From assembly GCA_964510065.1 (NCBI GenBank), contig CAZEAC010000030.1, forward strand, positions 1 through 49,472: a stretch of 49,472 nucleotides of DNA, given 5' to 3'. The position numbers and the translations under genes are program-made. This stretch comes from CAZEAC01 sp964510065. GTDB taxonomy: Bacteria > Bdellovibrionota_C > UBA2361 > CAIXSY01. Numbering within the stretch: position 1 is the first letter of the stretch; each line of letters begins with the position of its first letter. Below the pieces are notes generated by a model. That model had not been told where the DNA came from, made no database searches, and was given only the letters and a program-made list of their open reading frames with translations. Shown in pieces: positions 37,337-46,447 of the stretch.

Positions 37337-37787
37337 GTTAATTTTTTCGACCAAGGAGCTCTCTCTCCTTAGATCCTTTAATGATCACGAAGTTCAGTAT
37401 TTGATCGTGGGTTTAAGTGCAGCAGCCCTCCAGGGAGCGCCAGTGGTAACGCAAGATGTTGACTTGTGGATCAAGGATATTGCAGATCCAAAATTTTTTG
37501 AAGCATTAAATGCCGTTGGTGCCACGTATGTTCCAAGTTTTGGATTTAACCCTCCAGGAATTGCCGGCGAAGGCTTCGGACTTTTTGATCTCGTACTGAC
37601 GATGCATGGCTTGAAGGATTTCGATAAGGAGTATGCAAAAAGCTTAACGCTCGATCTGCTAGGCACAGCGGTAAGAGTTCTACCCCTTGAGCGCATAATT
37701 GCAAGTAAGAAGGCGACAAATAGGCCAAAAGATAAGCTAGTTTTGCCGGTATTAATAGATGTGTCGAAGGTTCAACGAAAAAAGTAG
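37326..37787 (+). CDS. Small nucleotidyltransferase-fold protein (AbiEii/DUF6036-like), possible toxin
   Basis: The GTG start overlaps the HTH gene. This 153-residue protein has the minimal nucleotidyltransferase core: a Gly-rich loop near G29 (VGLSAAALQGAP), D44 and D46 in QDVDLWI as metal ligands, and the family end motif around SKKATNRPKD at residues 127-136. This resembles AbiEii and DUF6036 nucleotidyltransferases, many of which are toxins that modify tRNA or proteins by nucleotide transfer. Here the enzyme is short and lacks a C-terminal extension. Catalytic residues look present. It and its HTH partner form a likely stability or defence module. Confidence 0.75.
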   Translation: MDDKLIFSTKELSLLRSFNDHEVQYLIVGLSAAALQGAPVVTQDVDLWIKDIADPKFFEALNAVGATYVPSFGFNPPGIAGEGFGLFDLVLTMHGLKDFDKEYAKSLTLDLLGTAVRVLPLERIIASKKATNRPKDKLVLPVLIDVSKVQRKK

Positions 37788-37862
37788 TTTTTAGGACTAC
37801 TCATGGAAGAAGGGCCAAACCCGCGAACCGTTATGTTTAACCCTTTTTAGACTTCCAGAATT

Positions 37863-38390
37863 TTACCGTCGGAGGCCTTCAACCAGCACCTCGATGGCGC
37901 TGAGTTGAAAGGCGAGATGGGCAGCATATGCCCGATCTCCAACGAACTCCTCTCGGAGGATCCGACGCGCGAGACGCGCCATCCTCTCGACGAGAAGACG
38001 TGCCTTTGGAGGGACCGTGGCTCGACCCGATACCCCCATAGAGCGAGTGGTGAGCCATCCGTGAATAGTGAGCAGCGACCAGCTCCTCACGGTGGCCTCA
38101 GTCACCGCCATTCCCGGCAGCACTCCGACCTGCCAGCCGCTCCTGAATATGCGACAACCTGCCGCCGACGTCAGCAATGTCGCCGCTTGCCCAACGGTCG
38201 GCTCGAGATTGGGCTCGTCCCTCCCAACCTCGTCGAGGTCGTACGCAATTCCTAGGAGTTCGTTTGCGAACTCCTCGACCAATGATTTATCCGAGAGCCT
38301 TTGATCAGCTTCTCGTCCGAATCGGACTCGTCCATTTTCTGCGACGAGGCCCGCGATGCTGTCCCGCAGCCCCTCTATGTTAATGTGCAT
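37863..38390 (-). CDS. Hypothetical alpha-helical protein
   Basis: This 175-residue protein has no signal or membrane segment. It is rich in Ala, Arg, Val and Leu and mostly helical. AAAGGA precedes the ATG by seven bases, and an 11-base overlap couples it to a small upstream frame. No family is recognised. Its higher G+C and codon use differ by eye from the AT-rich neighbours at 36.8-37.8 kb, which may point to a different origin. Confidence 0.55.
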   Translation of the reverse strand: MHINIEGLRDSIAGLVAENGRVRFGREADQRLSDKSLVEEFANELLGIAYDLDEVGRDEPNLEPTVGQAATLLTSAAGCRIFRSGWQVGVLPGMAVTEATVRSWSLLTIHGWLTTRSMGVSGRATVPPKARLLVERMARLARRILREEFVGDRAYAAHLAFQLSAIEVLVEGLRR

Positions 38391-38568
38391 CTCTGATTCC
38401 TTTCTCTACCGCAGATGACGAAACTTCCTTAGTTCCTTGAGAATCGGCCTCCACAGCCTCAACCCTGTTGTCCGAGGTAGGAGTGTACACCGGAATCCCG
38501 ACGTACAATCCTACCCCGACTGAATGCTGAATTAACTGCTTAAAAACCTTTCGGGTTTGACTCTTCAC
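38380..38568 (-). CDS. Possible small leader protein upstream of the helical gene
   Basis: The frame from GTG at 38568 encodes 62 residues with a Lys/Arg-rich N-terminus, a short hydrophobic stretch (HSVGVGLYVGIPVY) and a polar tail. It overlaps the next gene by 11 bases, and its own start lies inside a long inverted repeat with no clear ribosome site. It could be a real translationally coupled small gene or a chance frame. Confidence 0.35.
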   Translation of the reverse strand: MKSQTRKVFKQLIQHSVGVGLYVGIPVYTPTSDNRVEAVEADSQGTKEVSSSAVEKGIRDAH

Positions 38569-38607
38569 GGATCTGTGCCGTGTAAATACACAGATCCATG
38601 AAGAGCC
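38559..38607. repeat. 19-bp imperfect inverted repeat (hairpin) at the start of the small gene
   Basis: Arms at 38559-38577 and 38589-38607 match in 17 of 19 bases around an 11-base loop. The stem would form a strong hairpin in RNA on either strand. It could be a promoter-proximal attenuator, a terminator core or a protein-binding palindrome; no T-run flanks it. Confidence 0.6.
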
Positions 38608-38795
38608 AATGCTCCACTTCTACCGCCAATGTATATAATTTTAGTCAGTGATCCTCGAAAGATACCCAAATAAAGTGGGACCGAGAACCACCTTCAACTA
38701 ACAAAAAGCTTTTACAAGTCTATCAAAAATCCTGTAATTAAGCCATAGGACCAGCCTATGAACAGGGCATCGGAGTGTTCGCATCAAAAATTGTA

Positions 38796-38851
38796 ACGCG
38801 AAGTACGCGAAGGTATTAAAGAATCCTTCGCGTCCATCGCGACCTTCGCGT
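38796..38851. repeat. Clustered GCGAAGG/CCTTCGC intergenic repeat
   Basis: The units ACGCGAAGT-ACGCGAAGG (38796-38813) are followed by CCTTCGCGT (38825-38833) and again CCTTCGCGT (38843-38851). ACGCGAAGG/CCTTCGCGT is a perfect 9-bp palindromic pair around 11 bases. Similar CCTTCGCGT-rich intergenic repeats are known from many genomes. Bases 38608-38795 and 38852-38924 hold no gene or other element that I can support. Confidence 0.6.
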
Positions 38852-38924
38852 CGAAACAAAAACGCTGAAACTTTAATAGGTTACGGGAAACACTCGGAAG
38901 CCCTAGCCTATGAAACCGTAGCTT

Positions 38925-39956
38925 TCAAATATCAGCAGTAACCCCAATCCGATAGCCGTGAAAATCCTCGGCAAAAATATATGCACCACCAAATCGAAGC
39001 TGGGCAACAGGCCAGCCCGCCGAGCCTGTGTCAAAGGTAAAATCCAAGCCGAGATCATGGAAATATGAAAAACCGAGCCCCTCATGCGCAGCCTGCGAGA
39101 CATCTGTGCGAACTATGTAAGGATGAAGCCCTAGCGCCAGCCCGCCAAGCTCCCAAGGAGTCGCAACCTGCGCTTCAAGAGTAGTCCGTAAAACTCCCGA
39201 GTTTGTCGAAAAATCAGCGAGTGATGTTTTCCCCCAAAGATCGTAGGTCCAAAGATGTGCATACTCAACCGAGGGAATCACGGTAAAGCTATCTCCACAC
39301 GCCGCTTTATATCCGACACGAAGACTCGGCACATACGATATTGCTTCAAGCGAAGTATTAAATACCTCGCGATCAAACTTTGCCCCGTAAATTGCACTCA
39401 ATAAATTATTATAATCAAACTCTCGGCGAATATGTGTCCATATAAGATCGAACGCGGGAGTGATAGTAAGCCCCTCGAGCGGTTCAAGCTGCACGCCCAA
39501 TCCCCCACTCACACTAGTAGCTTCTTCACGTATAAAATCGGGATTATTTGGAATCGCATTAATCTCATCGGGAAGCTGCGGAGCCAACTCGGTGAGCGTG
39601 TTTGAAAAATCATATAAAGAGGAAGTTCCCTCGAAATGTCCAACTACTCCACGCAACATCACGCGCGCGAGGTCACCCTCATTTCCAAAGGTGTAGCTCA
39701 CCGGCAAACGATAGACGACCAGCTCCGAGTCTTTCTCCCCTTCTGCCCCTTCAAAAGTAAAGCTTCCACCCGAAACAGAATTGAGGCCGGTAAAAACTGT
39801 CGACGCGCTCGTGTACACACCGAAGGATCGGGAGAGATCTTTGCGCTCTTCTTCGGTAAAGTCCGGAATAATATCATTTATATCTTGCGCGAAAACGTAT
39901 GAAGGAGGAAACGCCAAGCTGATAGCGAAAACAAGCAGCAGATAATTAATTTTCAT
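38925..39956 (-). CDS. Outer-membrane beta-barrel protein
   Basis: The 343-residue protein has a signal peptide ending AFAQD (about residue 24). The mature part is rich in aromatic-alternating beta strands of 8-10 residues with short turns (e.g. SYTFGNEGDLARVML, LRVGYKAACGDSFTVIPSVEYAHLW, QLRFGGAYIFAEDFHGYRIGV) and ends in a strand closing with VTADI. That pattern fits an outer-membrane beta-barrel of about 10-12 strands. It may be related to the solitary outer-membrane autotransporter barrel family, but I see no passenger. Function is unknown. A possible TTGACA promoter lies just upstream. Confidence 0.75.
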   Translation of the reverse strand: MKINYLLLVFAISLAFPPSYVFAQDINDIIPDFTEEERKDLSRSFGVYTSASTVFTGLNSVSGGSFTFEGAEGEKDSELVVYRLPVSYTFGNEGDLARVMLRGVVGHFEGTSSLYDFSNTLTELAPQLPDEINAIPNNPDFIREEATSVSGGLGVQLEPLEGLTITPAFDLIWTHIRREFDYNNLLSAIYGAKFDREVFNTSLEAISYVPSLRVGYKAACGDSFTVIPSVEYAHLWTYDLWGKTSLADFSTNSGVLRTTLEAQVATPWELGGLALGLHPYIVRTDVSQAAHEGLGFSYFHDLGLDFTFDTGSAGWPVAQLRFGGAYIFAEDFHGYRIGVTADI

Positions 39957-39962
39957 GACGTC

Positions 39963-39990
39963 AGGCTAGAGCATCCCTGTCATATGTCAA
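39963..39990 (-). promoter_or_regulatory. Possible sigma-70 promoter of the beta-barrel gene
   Basis: On the minus strand TTGACA (39985-39990, perfect -35) is followed after 16 bases by TAGCCT (39963-39968, weak -10). It lies in the 42-base gap between the glycosyltransferase operon and the barrel gene. Confidence 0.35.
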
Positions 39991-39998
39991 GAGCACGT

Positions 39999-41297
39999 TT
40001 ACATATTGGCATTAGTTGCCTCAACGACCTTAAATATAAGATCGGCAATAAACTCCTCGCTCTTTGCAAATGTTATCTCAGTAGGACCAGGCGCAAGCTC
40101 CTGCGCAAGCCGCGTCGCTTCAGCTTTCTCGCCACGATTGAGTAAGCTACGAATCTGCGCAAGCTTTACGGTCGCATTCCCCGGATGCCTTAACATTGTT
40201 TGCGAGAGTAAGGCATCGGCAGCCGAGGTCCTTAAGCGTGCACCGTAGCGGCTGCAGGCTATCACCAAATAACATGCAGCTTCCTCAGTGAGCGCTTCAT
40301 TGTGGGCTAAGGCATGTTCCGCCGATTTCAAAGCCTGTATGTACGCAGTTCCCGAAAGTGTCGTGTCTATCGCTTCAAGCCGTGCCCCAAGCGTGGCCAG
40401 ATTCACCATCGAAGCGTAAAAGCGCATCGCTGATTGCCGCTTTTTAATTTTGGGGAGCATCTCGAGAAGCCATTGTGCTCTGTGCATTGTCGTGTGTTTG
40501 CCTAGAATCTCCTTGCGCCCTCGCGCGCCGATCTCGCTACAACGCGCAGGATTTGCCAGCAATTCCGAAATTTTTGCCGCTGCCTCATCAACATTGCCAT
40601 GCTCATACGTCACGATATGCACGCCATCTTCAAAAAGATCGAATAATCCATTTCTTGTGCGCTCAGTGAGAAGACAGGCGCCACACATCATCGCTTCAAA
40701 AACCCTAAAATTGAGGTCGAGTTTGACCGTTTGGTTTACCACGACTTGTGCGCGCGAAAAGAAGTCGCGAAATCCCCCTGAGCGCACGTCGATTGGCGCC
40801 TTTTTCTTAAGCGCTTCAAAGAAGTCCACTCGCTGCGGATTTAATTTTCTATTAAGCGACCCTACAAACACAGCACCGAAATCTTTTTGTTCGCACGGTT
40901 CAACATACTCCGAAGCCCACAAAGGCATCCACTTCGGACTGTAGCCGAGTGATTCGAATTCGCTCGTGTAGTCCGGTTGCGCAAGCAACGTCTCGTCAAA
41001 AAGAAGCGCCAGATGCTTATGCAGGTCGACATGATGGTGCGCGTCAACGGAATAAAATAGTGTCGGGATCGGCGTTTCATCGAGGCCGAGCAGCACAATG
41101 GGCGCGCTATTGTCATGCGCAATGATGATATCAGGGTGGCGATCCTTCATCGCAACCTCAATTACTGAATCAACATGCAGTAGCGGAAACTCGAGGTAAT
41201 GATCGAGATGCTTCGAGTTCCCACAGGTCACCACGTGATGACCCGCTGCGCGGAACTCCGCCGCGAACCAATCCTGATTCAGCATCAAGATATTCAA
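39999..41297 (-). CDS. CgeB-like GT-B glycosyltransferase with a helical C-terminal tail
   Basis: This 432-residue protein starts at a TTG with the typical N-terminus MNILMLNQDWF; a purine-rich AAGGAG lies a little further upstream than usual. Residues 1-280 form a GT-B glycosyltransferase of the CgeB/glyco_trans_1_2 type, with the donor-binding signature FRVFEAMMCGACLLTERT near 195-212 and a following FEDGVHIVTY. Residues 300-432 are helical and TPR-like, with no catalytic motif. It lies 16 bases after the giant glycosyltransferase gene and probably acts with it in glycosylating a protein or surface polymer in the cytoplasm. The acceptor cannot be read. Confidence 0.85.
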   Translation of the reverse strand: MNILMLNQDWFAAEFRAAGHHVVTCGNSKHLDHYLEFPLLHVDSVIEVAMKDRHPDIIIAHDNSAPIVLLGLDETPIPTLFYSVDAHHHVDLHKHLALLFDETLLAQPDYTSEFESLGYSPKWMPLWASEYVEPCEQKDFGAVFVGSLNRKLNPQRVDFFEALKKKAPIDVRSGGFRDFFSRAQVVVNQTVKLDLNFRVFEAMMCGACLLTERTRNGLFDLFEDGVHIVTYEHGNVDEAAAKISELLANPARCSEIGARGRKEILGKHTTMHRAQWLLEMLPKIKKRQSAMRFYASMVNLATLGARLEAIDTTLSGTAYIQALKSAEHALAHNEALTEEAACYLVIACSRYGARLRTSAADALLSQTMLRHPGNATVKLAQIRSLLNRGEKAEATRLAQELAPGPTEITFAKSEEFIADLIFKVVEATNANM

Positions 41298-41313
41298 AGC
41301 GCCCCCACTCTCC

Positions 41314-44300
41314 TTATGCGCGCGACGCCGGCTGTGTTACCACGCAGGTCGCCATTTTCTGCCGTACAATGTCGCGTAGTTCGAGCGCTTTTTGATTGCT
41401 TGGATCAAAAAGAGTAATTTTCTCAACTGCTTCAATCGTCTCTTTTAGTTTACCCTGCGCGAAGTAGCACCCGGCAAGCGAGTACACAAAATCAAGATCC
41501 GCCGGATGCATTTCGAGGTACGCGCTTACGGCGCGCTCAACTTCAGGCACTTTCTTAAGTTGGTACCCCAATTCAATCATACCAAGAAGAGCACGCCCGT
41601 TTTCAGGGTTTATCCGTACCGCAGAATTGAAGTAGCTCCATGCGAGTTCAGACTCACCACGTTGACAGGCGCAAAGCCCGAGTCCCGCGAGCGCAACGTC
41701 ATAGTCCGGCTTGAGCCGCATTGCTTCCTCAAAATACTTCCAGGCCTGCTGCCAGTCATTTCCGTGGGCGGCAAGCGCCCCTTTCCCGCAAAGTGCTCGC
41801 GGCATACGCGGATTTGTCGCAAGCACTTGATCGTAGAGTTTCGAAGCCTCTTCGACATTATCTCCGAATACATGCGCTTCGGCGCGAAGCAAAATTGCCT
41901 GCTCGCGCTGCTGCGGGCTAAGATCGCTTCTGGAAAGAATCTTCGCGGTATCTTCGATAACTTTTATCGAGTTCTTTTTGCGCTTCTCTTCCTCCAGATC
42001 GGCAAGCTGAGTGTCAATCCTAGCCTGCTCTTGGCTAATCACCGGCTCGCTGCGAGCCGAAGTATTGATACTACTAGGGGCAGTCATCGGCGCCGCTGCC
42101 GACACCACGCTCGCCTGCGCATCACTTATCATACGTTCAAGTTCGAGAGCCGCTGCGTGTTTGGGATTGATCGCCAATACTCGCTGCAACCACTCGCGCG
42201 ACCCGGCGTAGTCATTACGCTTGAACAGGCATCCTGCGAGACAATACTGCATTTCGATATCGTTGCTGTGCGAGTAAAGGTAACGGCGAAGAGCCTGCTC
42301 GAGCGCGTCAAATCGATTTAGTGCATAGGCACAGCGAACCAAATTCATTAGCGCAGTGAGAAGATCCGGATCAAATTCAAGCGAGCGTACGAAGAACTCA
42401 TGCGCCCGCTGTGTTTCGGAGCGGGTCAGCGCAATCATGCCCAGGCCACTTAGGGCCTTGGCTTCGCGGCCGTCAAACGTAAGCGCCTTCTCGAAGTGCG
42501 CTTGCGCCTCGACAAGTTTGTTCTCGGCAAGAAAAATAGCACCTTTTGAGCGAATTGCCTTTGCCGAGTGTGGATTGAGCGTCAGCGCGTGATCATAATG
42601 TTCATGCGCTTTAGTAAAATCACCATTTCGCGCCGCTACTTCGCCCTCATCGATGCTGCTTTGGAGCGCCGCCGAATCCGGTGACATATCGTAGCTTCCA
42701 CTCACGCGAACTCCCGCAGTGTCATTTTCCATAAACATTTCCTTTGTTGATATATTCGAAATTTTCCTTGAAACTATTTTCTCGTACACCGCGAGGGTTT
42801 CCTTCGCAGTCCTCTCCCAGCGATACGCCAAAACTCTTGTACGGAGGGATTTGCTTGGAGGCGCCGCGTAAGCTTTGAGGACCGCCTCGCGAATGGAATC
42901 TTCGCTGGCGGGACCGCAGTAGAACGCATCATCGCCTAGGTAATCACGAGCAGTCCCCGCATCGCTTACCACCACCTGGCAGCCATGCAGCGCTGCCTCC
43001 AGAGAGACCAGCCCTGGAAGCTCCTGCCAACTTGGAAGCGCGTGAACTTTCGCCGCGGCATACGCCGACGCGAGCATCTCCGGACTTAATCGGGGAAGTA
43101 GTAACGTTTTGCCCTTTCGCGTAAAGGCACTTACCGCCTCGAGATAATCCGGCTGATACGAGAACCCACCAGCAGCGAGTACAACCGGAATCTCGCTGTC
43201 CTCGAGTGCTTTAAGCAACATGAGTTGGTTCTTGCGCGACTCGATTCTCCCAACACAGAGGATAAAATCTTTTACGCCGTATTGATTTATGAAAAGCTGC
43301 GCCGCGGCCTGCGTGCCGATCTCGGCCCCGAGTGGAATCTCTACAATCGGGCCGCAACGCGGATTGTCCCTTCGAACTACTGCGCTCTCGCGAGCGCCGT
43401 TCGTAAAGAGGCAGGCGGCGTGCTCGGCGGTCCAGCGATTGTCAAAACCCTCAACGTTTGGAATCTTAGACCAGTCTACCGAAACGGAGCCGTACCATGC
43501 TCGATCTTGTCCACGCCGCACATATTCTTTAAGCAGATTGGCATAAAGATGCGAGCGCACATGAAATGAGGCGACATCTTCGCATAGTGTCGTTACAACA
43601 TAGGGAACACCGGCCTCAAATGCACGACTAGCAAAGCTGCGCGTAAGATCTGGAATCGCGAAATTAAAAATATGCACGAGACCGAACTCGCGTGGGTCTT
43701 TTGATGCGTCAAGGTCGACTGATACCTTTACGCCGAGTGGCGAGAGCCCTTCAATGAGCCGCTCCATTACTACAGAGTCGCCGCCACGTTGCGACCAAAC
43801 ATTTGAACGATTCTGAAAGAGTACCTTCAGCGGAGCCCGCTTGCCGGAACTCGGCGGCAATTCGACACGCGGCGTCGGCAGCGTCGTCGCCGGTGCCTGC
43901 TTTGGCGGTACAGCTGCCAGCTCAGCCTTTTTGGGCACGAGCGAAGTAAATATTTCGGCAAGGGTCGCTGATGTTCGCTCCCAAGTGTTCTCCTTGCGAA
44001 ATTTGTCGGCATTGAGAAGTATGGTTTCTCGAAGCCGTGAGTCTTTATGAAGCAGTACTTCCGCAGAAAGGCCCGGAGGGAACCCATTGGTGATATGCCA
44101 CACCGCATCGCGAAACTCGGAAAATTGCGGAGCTAGCGAAGTTGCAACTAATGCGCCATGACCGATAGCGAGAGCACACGCGGCAGAGGCCTCATAGTAG
44201 AGATTTAAATAGTTCATGAAGACAAGATCTGAGGCGCCTAAATAATCGGCAAGATCCTGCTCAGAAACAAACTCGTCTCGGAACGTTACCGCTTTTTCTA

Positions 44301-46137
44301 CCCCAAGCTCGCGCGCGTAATCGAAAAGCTTATTATAATACTCAATACAGATCTCGCGATCGCGATTTGCTTTGCCGATTATGTAGCCGCGTGCTGGAAT
44401 TTCCTTTCGCAGGAGATGTGCGACCGCGTCTATGACCGCTTCGACTCCTTTCATAGGGTGAACAAATCCGAGCGACATGATTGCCTTTTCGTCTGCAGCG
44501 AGCCCAAGCTGCTTTCGAACCCTCTCTCGGCTTTCATTGGAGATTCTGTTGTAGGTATAAAAGCCAATGGGCAGCACAAAGACCTTCTCCGCGGCGATAC
44601 CGTTGGCGATGACCTGAAGGCGCGCTTCCTTTGAAAGCGCAATAACCGCGTCAACAAAAGATAAATAGCGCGAAAGTGTCGAATCAAGAGTAAATGTCGT
44701 GTGCAGATGTGACACTATTTTTACACCAGCAGTCCGCACGCGGTTAAGCATCGCGAGAAATTCGACGCTGGGGATAAATTTATGGTCATGAACATTGAGG
44801 TGCAGGAGCTCGATCTTTTTTCCGCTAATTTCGTCCTCGAGCTGTTTAAATTCCTCGGCGTTTCGAGACCAGCAGCGAATAACATTCTCCTGATCGCTTG
44901 AGGTGATCGACGCATTTGTCTTTTCGGCGAAAACGAAATACGACTCGCGAGAGAAACCTGAGTAGAGATTTTTTGCGTAATCAGCGAGCCCGCACTGTTG
45001 ATTCCAGGTGCTGACGATTCCGACACGGGGCAACACGCATTTTTGCGACTGCGTTCCGTCTACGGATGTCCGATAGCTTTTTATAATGCCGGCAAGCTTT
45101 GCGCCGCTCGCCTCCCAATTAAATCGTGCGCGAGTTTTTTCAGCGGTATGGCGCCACATTACTCTCAGCTGTTCCTGATTGCCGAGCAGACTTTCTAAAG
45201 CTTTCGTCAACGCATTTGCCGAGATCTCCGTGGCAATAATGCCGGTTTCGCCAGGAATAATTGTCTCGATGATTCCACCACTCGGGAAGCAGACTACGGG
45301 ACAACCGCATGATTGCGCTTCTATTGAAGCAAGCCCAAGTGCTTCAAACCAAATAGACGGACATACGCAAAGGGCAGCGCGTTGCATCGCGCCAACAATC
45401 TCGTGTTGCCGAGTTGCGCCGTAAAATTTTACTCCAGGAAGGCTTCGCTCGATCTCTTGCGGATTGAGGTAATCTTTCTCTCCCCAAAGAGCGGCGGAGC
45501 CAAATACATCCAATGACAACTTTGGGAATTTCTGCTTGAGCGCGCCATAGGCATTAAGCAGCATATGCAGCCCTTTATGCGGGACTAGCGCACCTACAAA
45601 TATCAATTTATAGGGATCTCGTTCGGCACCTGTGTTGGGGACGAAGAGATTATGATCGACTCCGTTATAGACCACCTGGACCTTTTGCGGATCGGCTCCA
45701 GCCTCTATAAACATCTGGCGCTGCGCCTCGGAGACTGTAATCAGACCATCTGCGGCCCGACAAAGGATCGAATTTGTTACACCCGATGCCGCAGCGGAAG
45801 GATCATGGCAGAGAAAGGTCCGACTCTTACACTGCGCATAACTTCGAGATTCAAGAATAGGTTGCGCGCGTCCGGCACTAATCAGGTGAAACGGACCTTC
45901 GGCGGCGGCACGCTTGAGTGCCGAGGTAACATCGAAATCTGCGCCGATATTCCAATAACGCACCGCACCCTCGGTGGCTTCGCTTTCGACGTCGCTTAGT
46001 ATGCCGCAAAGGGTTACCTGTCCGTAGGCGCTCAATGCACGCGCAAAGCCGAGTGTCGCCATTTGGGCACCCGCGTTGACTCCTTTGACACTGAGAGGAT
46101 GATCCTTATGAAAGACTAAGTATCTGTCTTGGCTCAT
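41314..46137 (-). CDS. Giant glycosyltransferase: three GT-B (GT4) modules plus TPR tail
   Basis: This single 1607-residue frame has three complete GT-B glycosyltransferase modules. Module 1 is at about 1-350 with EX7E pair E265/E273; module 2 at about 369-735; module 3 at about 771-1135 with pair E1039/E1047. Module 2 keeps E649 but has Ala at 657 where the second Glu belongs, so it may be inactive or altered. A Pro-rich linker (about 742-770) precedes module 3. Residues 1150-1600 are TPR repeats. TPR-linked glycosyltransferases often modify proteins, such as O-GlcNAc transferases and flagellin-glycosylating enzymes. Each module normally moves one sugar from a nucleotide donor, so one chain could build a trisaccharide. 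No membrane segment is seen. Confidence 0.92.
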   Translation of the reverse strand: MSQDRYLVFHKDHPLSVKGVNAGAQMATLGFARALSAYGQVTLCGILSDVESEATEGAVRYWNIGADFDVTSALKRAAAEGPFHLISAGRAQPILESRSYAQCKSRTFLCHDPSAAASGVTNSILCRAADGLITVSEAQRQMFIEAGADPQKVQVVYNGVDHNLFVPNTGAERDPYKLIFVGALVPHKGLHMLLNAYGALKQKFPKLSLDVFGSAALWGEKDYLNPQEIERSLPGVKFYGATRQHEIVGAMQRAALCVCPSIWFEALGLASIEAQSCGCPVVCFPSGGIIETIIPGETGIIATEISANALTKALESLLGNQEQLRVMWRHTAEKTRARFNWEASGAKLAGIIKSYRTSVDGTQSQKCVLPRVGIVSTWNQQCGLADYAKNLYSGFSRESYFVFAEKTNASITSSDQENVIRCWSRNAEEFKQLEDEISGKKIELLHLNVHDHKFIPSVEFLAMLNRVRTAGVKIVSHLHTTFTLDSTLSRYLSFVDAVIALSKEARLQVIANGIAAEKVFVLPIGFYTYNRISNESRERVRKQLGLAADEKAIMSLGFVHPMKGVEAVIDAVAHLLRKEIPARGYIIGKANRDREICIEYYNKLFDYARELGVEKAVTFRDEFVSEQDLADYLGASDLVFMNYLNLYYEASAACALAIGHGALVATSLAPQFSEFRDAVWHITNGFPPGLSAEVLLHKDSRLRETILLNADKFRKENTWERTSATLAEIFTSLVPKKAELAAVPPKQAPATTLPTPRVELPPSSGKRAPLKVLFQNRSNVWSQRGGDSVVMERLIEGLSPLGVKVSVDLDASKDPREFGLVHIFNFAIPDLTRSFASRAFEAGVPYVVTTLCEDVASFHVRSHLYANLLKEYVRRGQDRAWYGSVSVDWSKIPNVEGFDNRWTAEHAACLFTNGARESAVVRRDNPRCGPIVEIPLGAEIGTQAAAQLFINQYGVKDFILCVGRIESRKNQLMLLKALEDSEIPVVLAAGGFSYQPDYLEAVSAFTRKGKTLLLPRLSPEMLASAYAAAKVHALPSWQELPGLVSLEAALHGCQVVVSDAGTARDYLGDDAFYCGPASEDSIREAVLKAYAAPPSKSLRTRVLAYRWERTAKETLAVYEKIVSRKISNISTKEMFMENDTAGVRVSGSYDMSPDSAALQSSIDEGEVAARNGDFTKAHEHYDHALTLNPHSAKAIRSKGAIFLAENKLVEAQAHFEKALTFDGREAKALSGLGMIALTRSETQRAHEFFVRSLEFDPDLLTALMNLVRCAYALNRFDALEQALRRYLYSHSNDIEMQYCLAGCLFKRNDYAGSREWLQRVLAINPKHAAALELERMISDAQASVVSAAAPMTAPSSINTSARSEPVISQEQARIDTQLADLEEEKRKKNSIKVIEDTAKILSRSDLSPQQREQAILLRAEAHVFGDNVEEASKLYDQVLATNPRMPRALCGKGALAAHGNDWQQAWKYFEEAMRLKPDYDVALAGLGLCACQRGESELAWSYFNSAVRINPENGRALLGMIELGYQLKKVPEVERAVSAYLEMHPADLDFVYSLAGCYFAQGKLKETIEAVEKITLFDPSNQKALELRDIVRQKMATCVVTQPASRA

Positions 46138-46187
46138 GAAATACTCAAATTCGGCGCTTTTATCAGAAAAGCCCTACATCCAAATTT

Positions 46188-46202
46188 GCAAAAGCTTTGC
46201 CA
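46188..46202 (-). promoter_or_regulatory. Sigma-54 (-24/-12) promoter of the giant glycosyltransferase operon
   Basis: On the minus strand the bases are TGGCAAA-GCTT-TTGC followed by A. GG and GC are separated by exactly 10 bases and five of the seven -24 bases match TGGCACG. It lies about 40 bases before the ATG at 46137, a normal distance for a short leader. Together with the sigma-54 regulators of the window this suggests that the glycosylation operon is activated by one of them. Confidence 0.65.
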
Positions 46203-46447
46203 CAGCGCCTCTCGCCGATCGGTGGTGGCATATAGCGCAAGAGCATCCAACAACAATGTATTTTCAGGTGTTTATCATGTTCGAGCGATCAGGCTCGTGC
46301 AATTCAAACAACATCCCGGAAATGCCAGATTGAGAAATTATGTCAATTAAATGACATGACAACGAAACCGAATCACCATCCGAATGCATCATAAGGGTGG
46401 ATGAGGCCCAAGGCTTCAGGTTACTTAGGTTGCTTTGTAGGTTCCTT

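Noticed and set aside
41506..42321. A 271-codon plus-strand frame opposite the giant glycosyltransferase
   Set aside because: It is antisense to the TPR region of a clear 1607-residue gene and has no ribosome site or recognisable domain.
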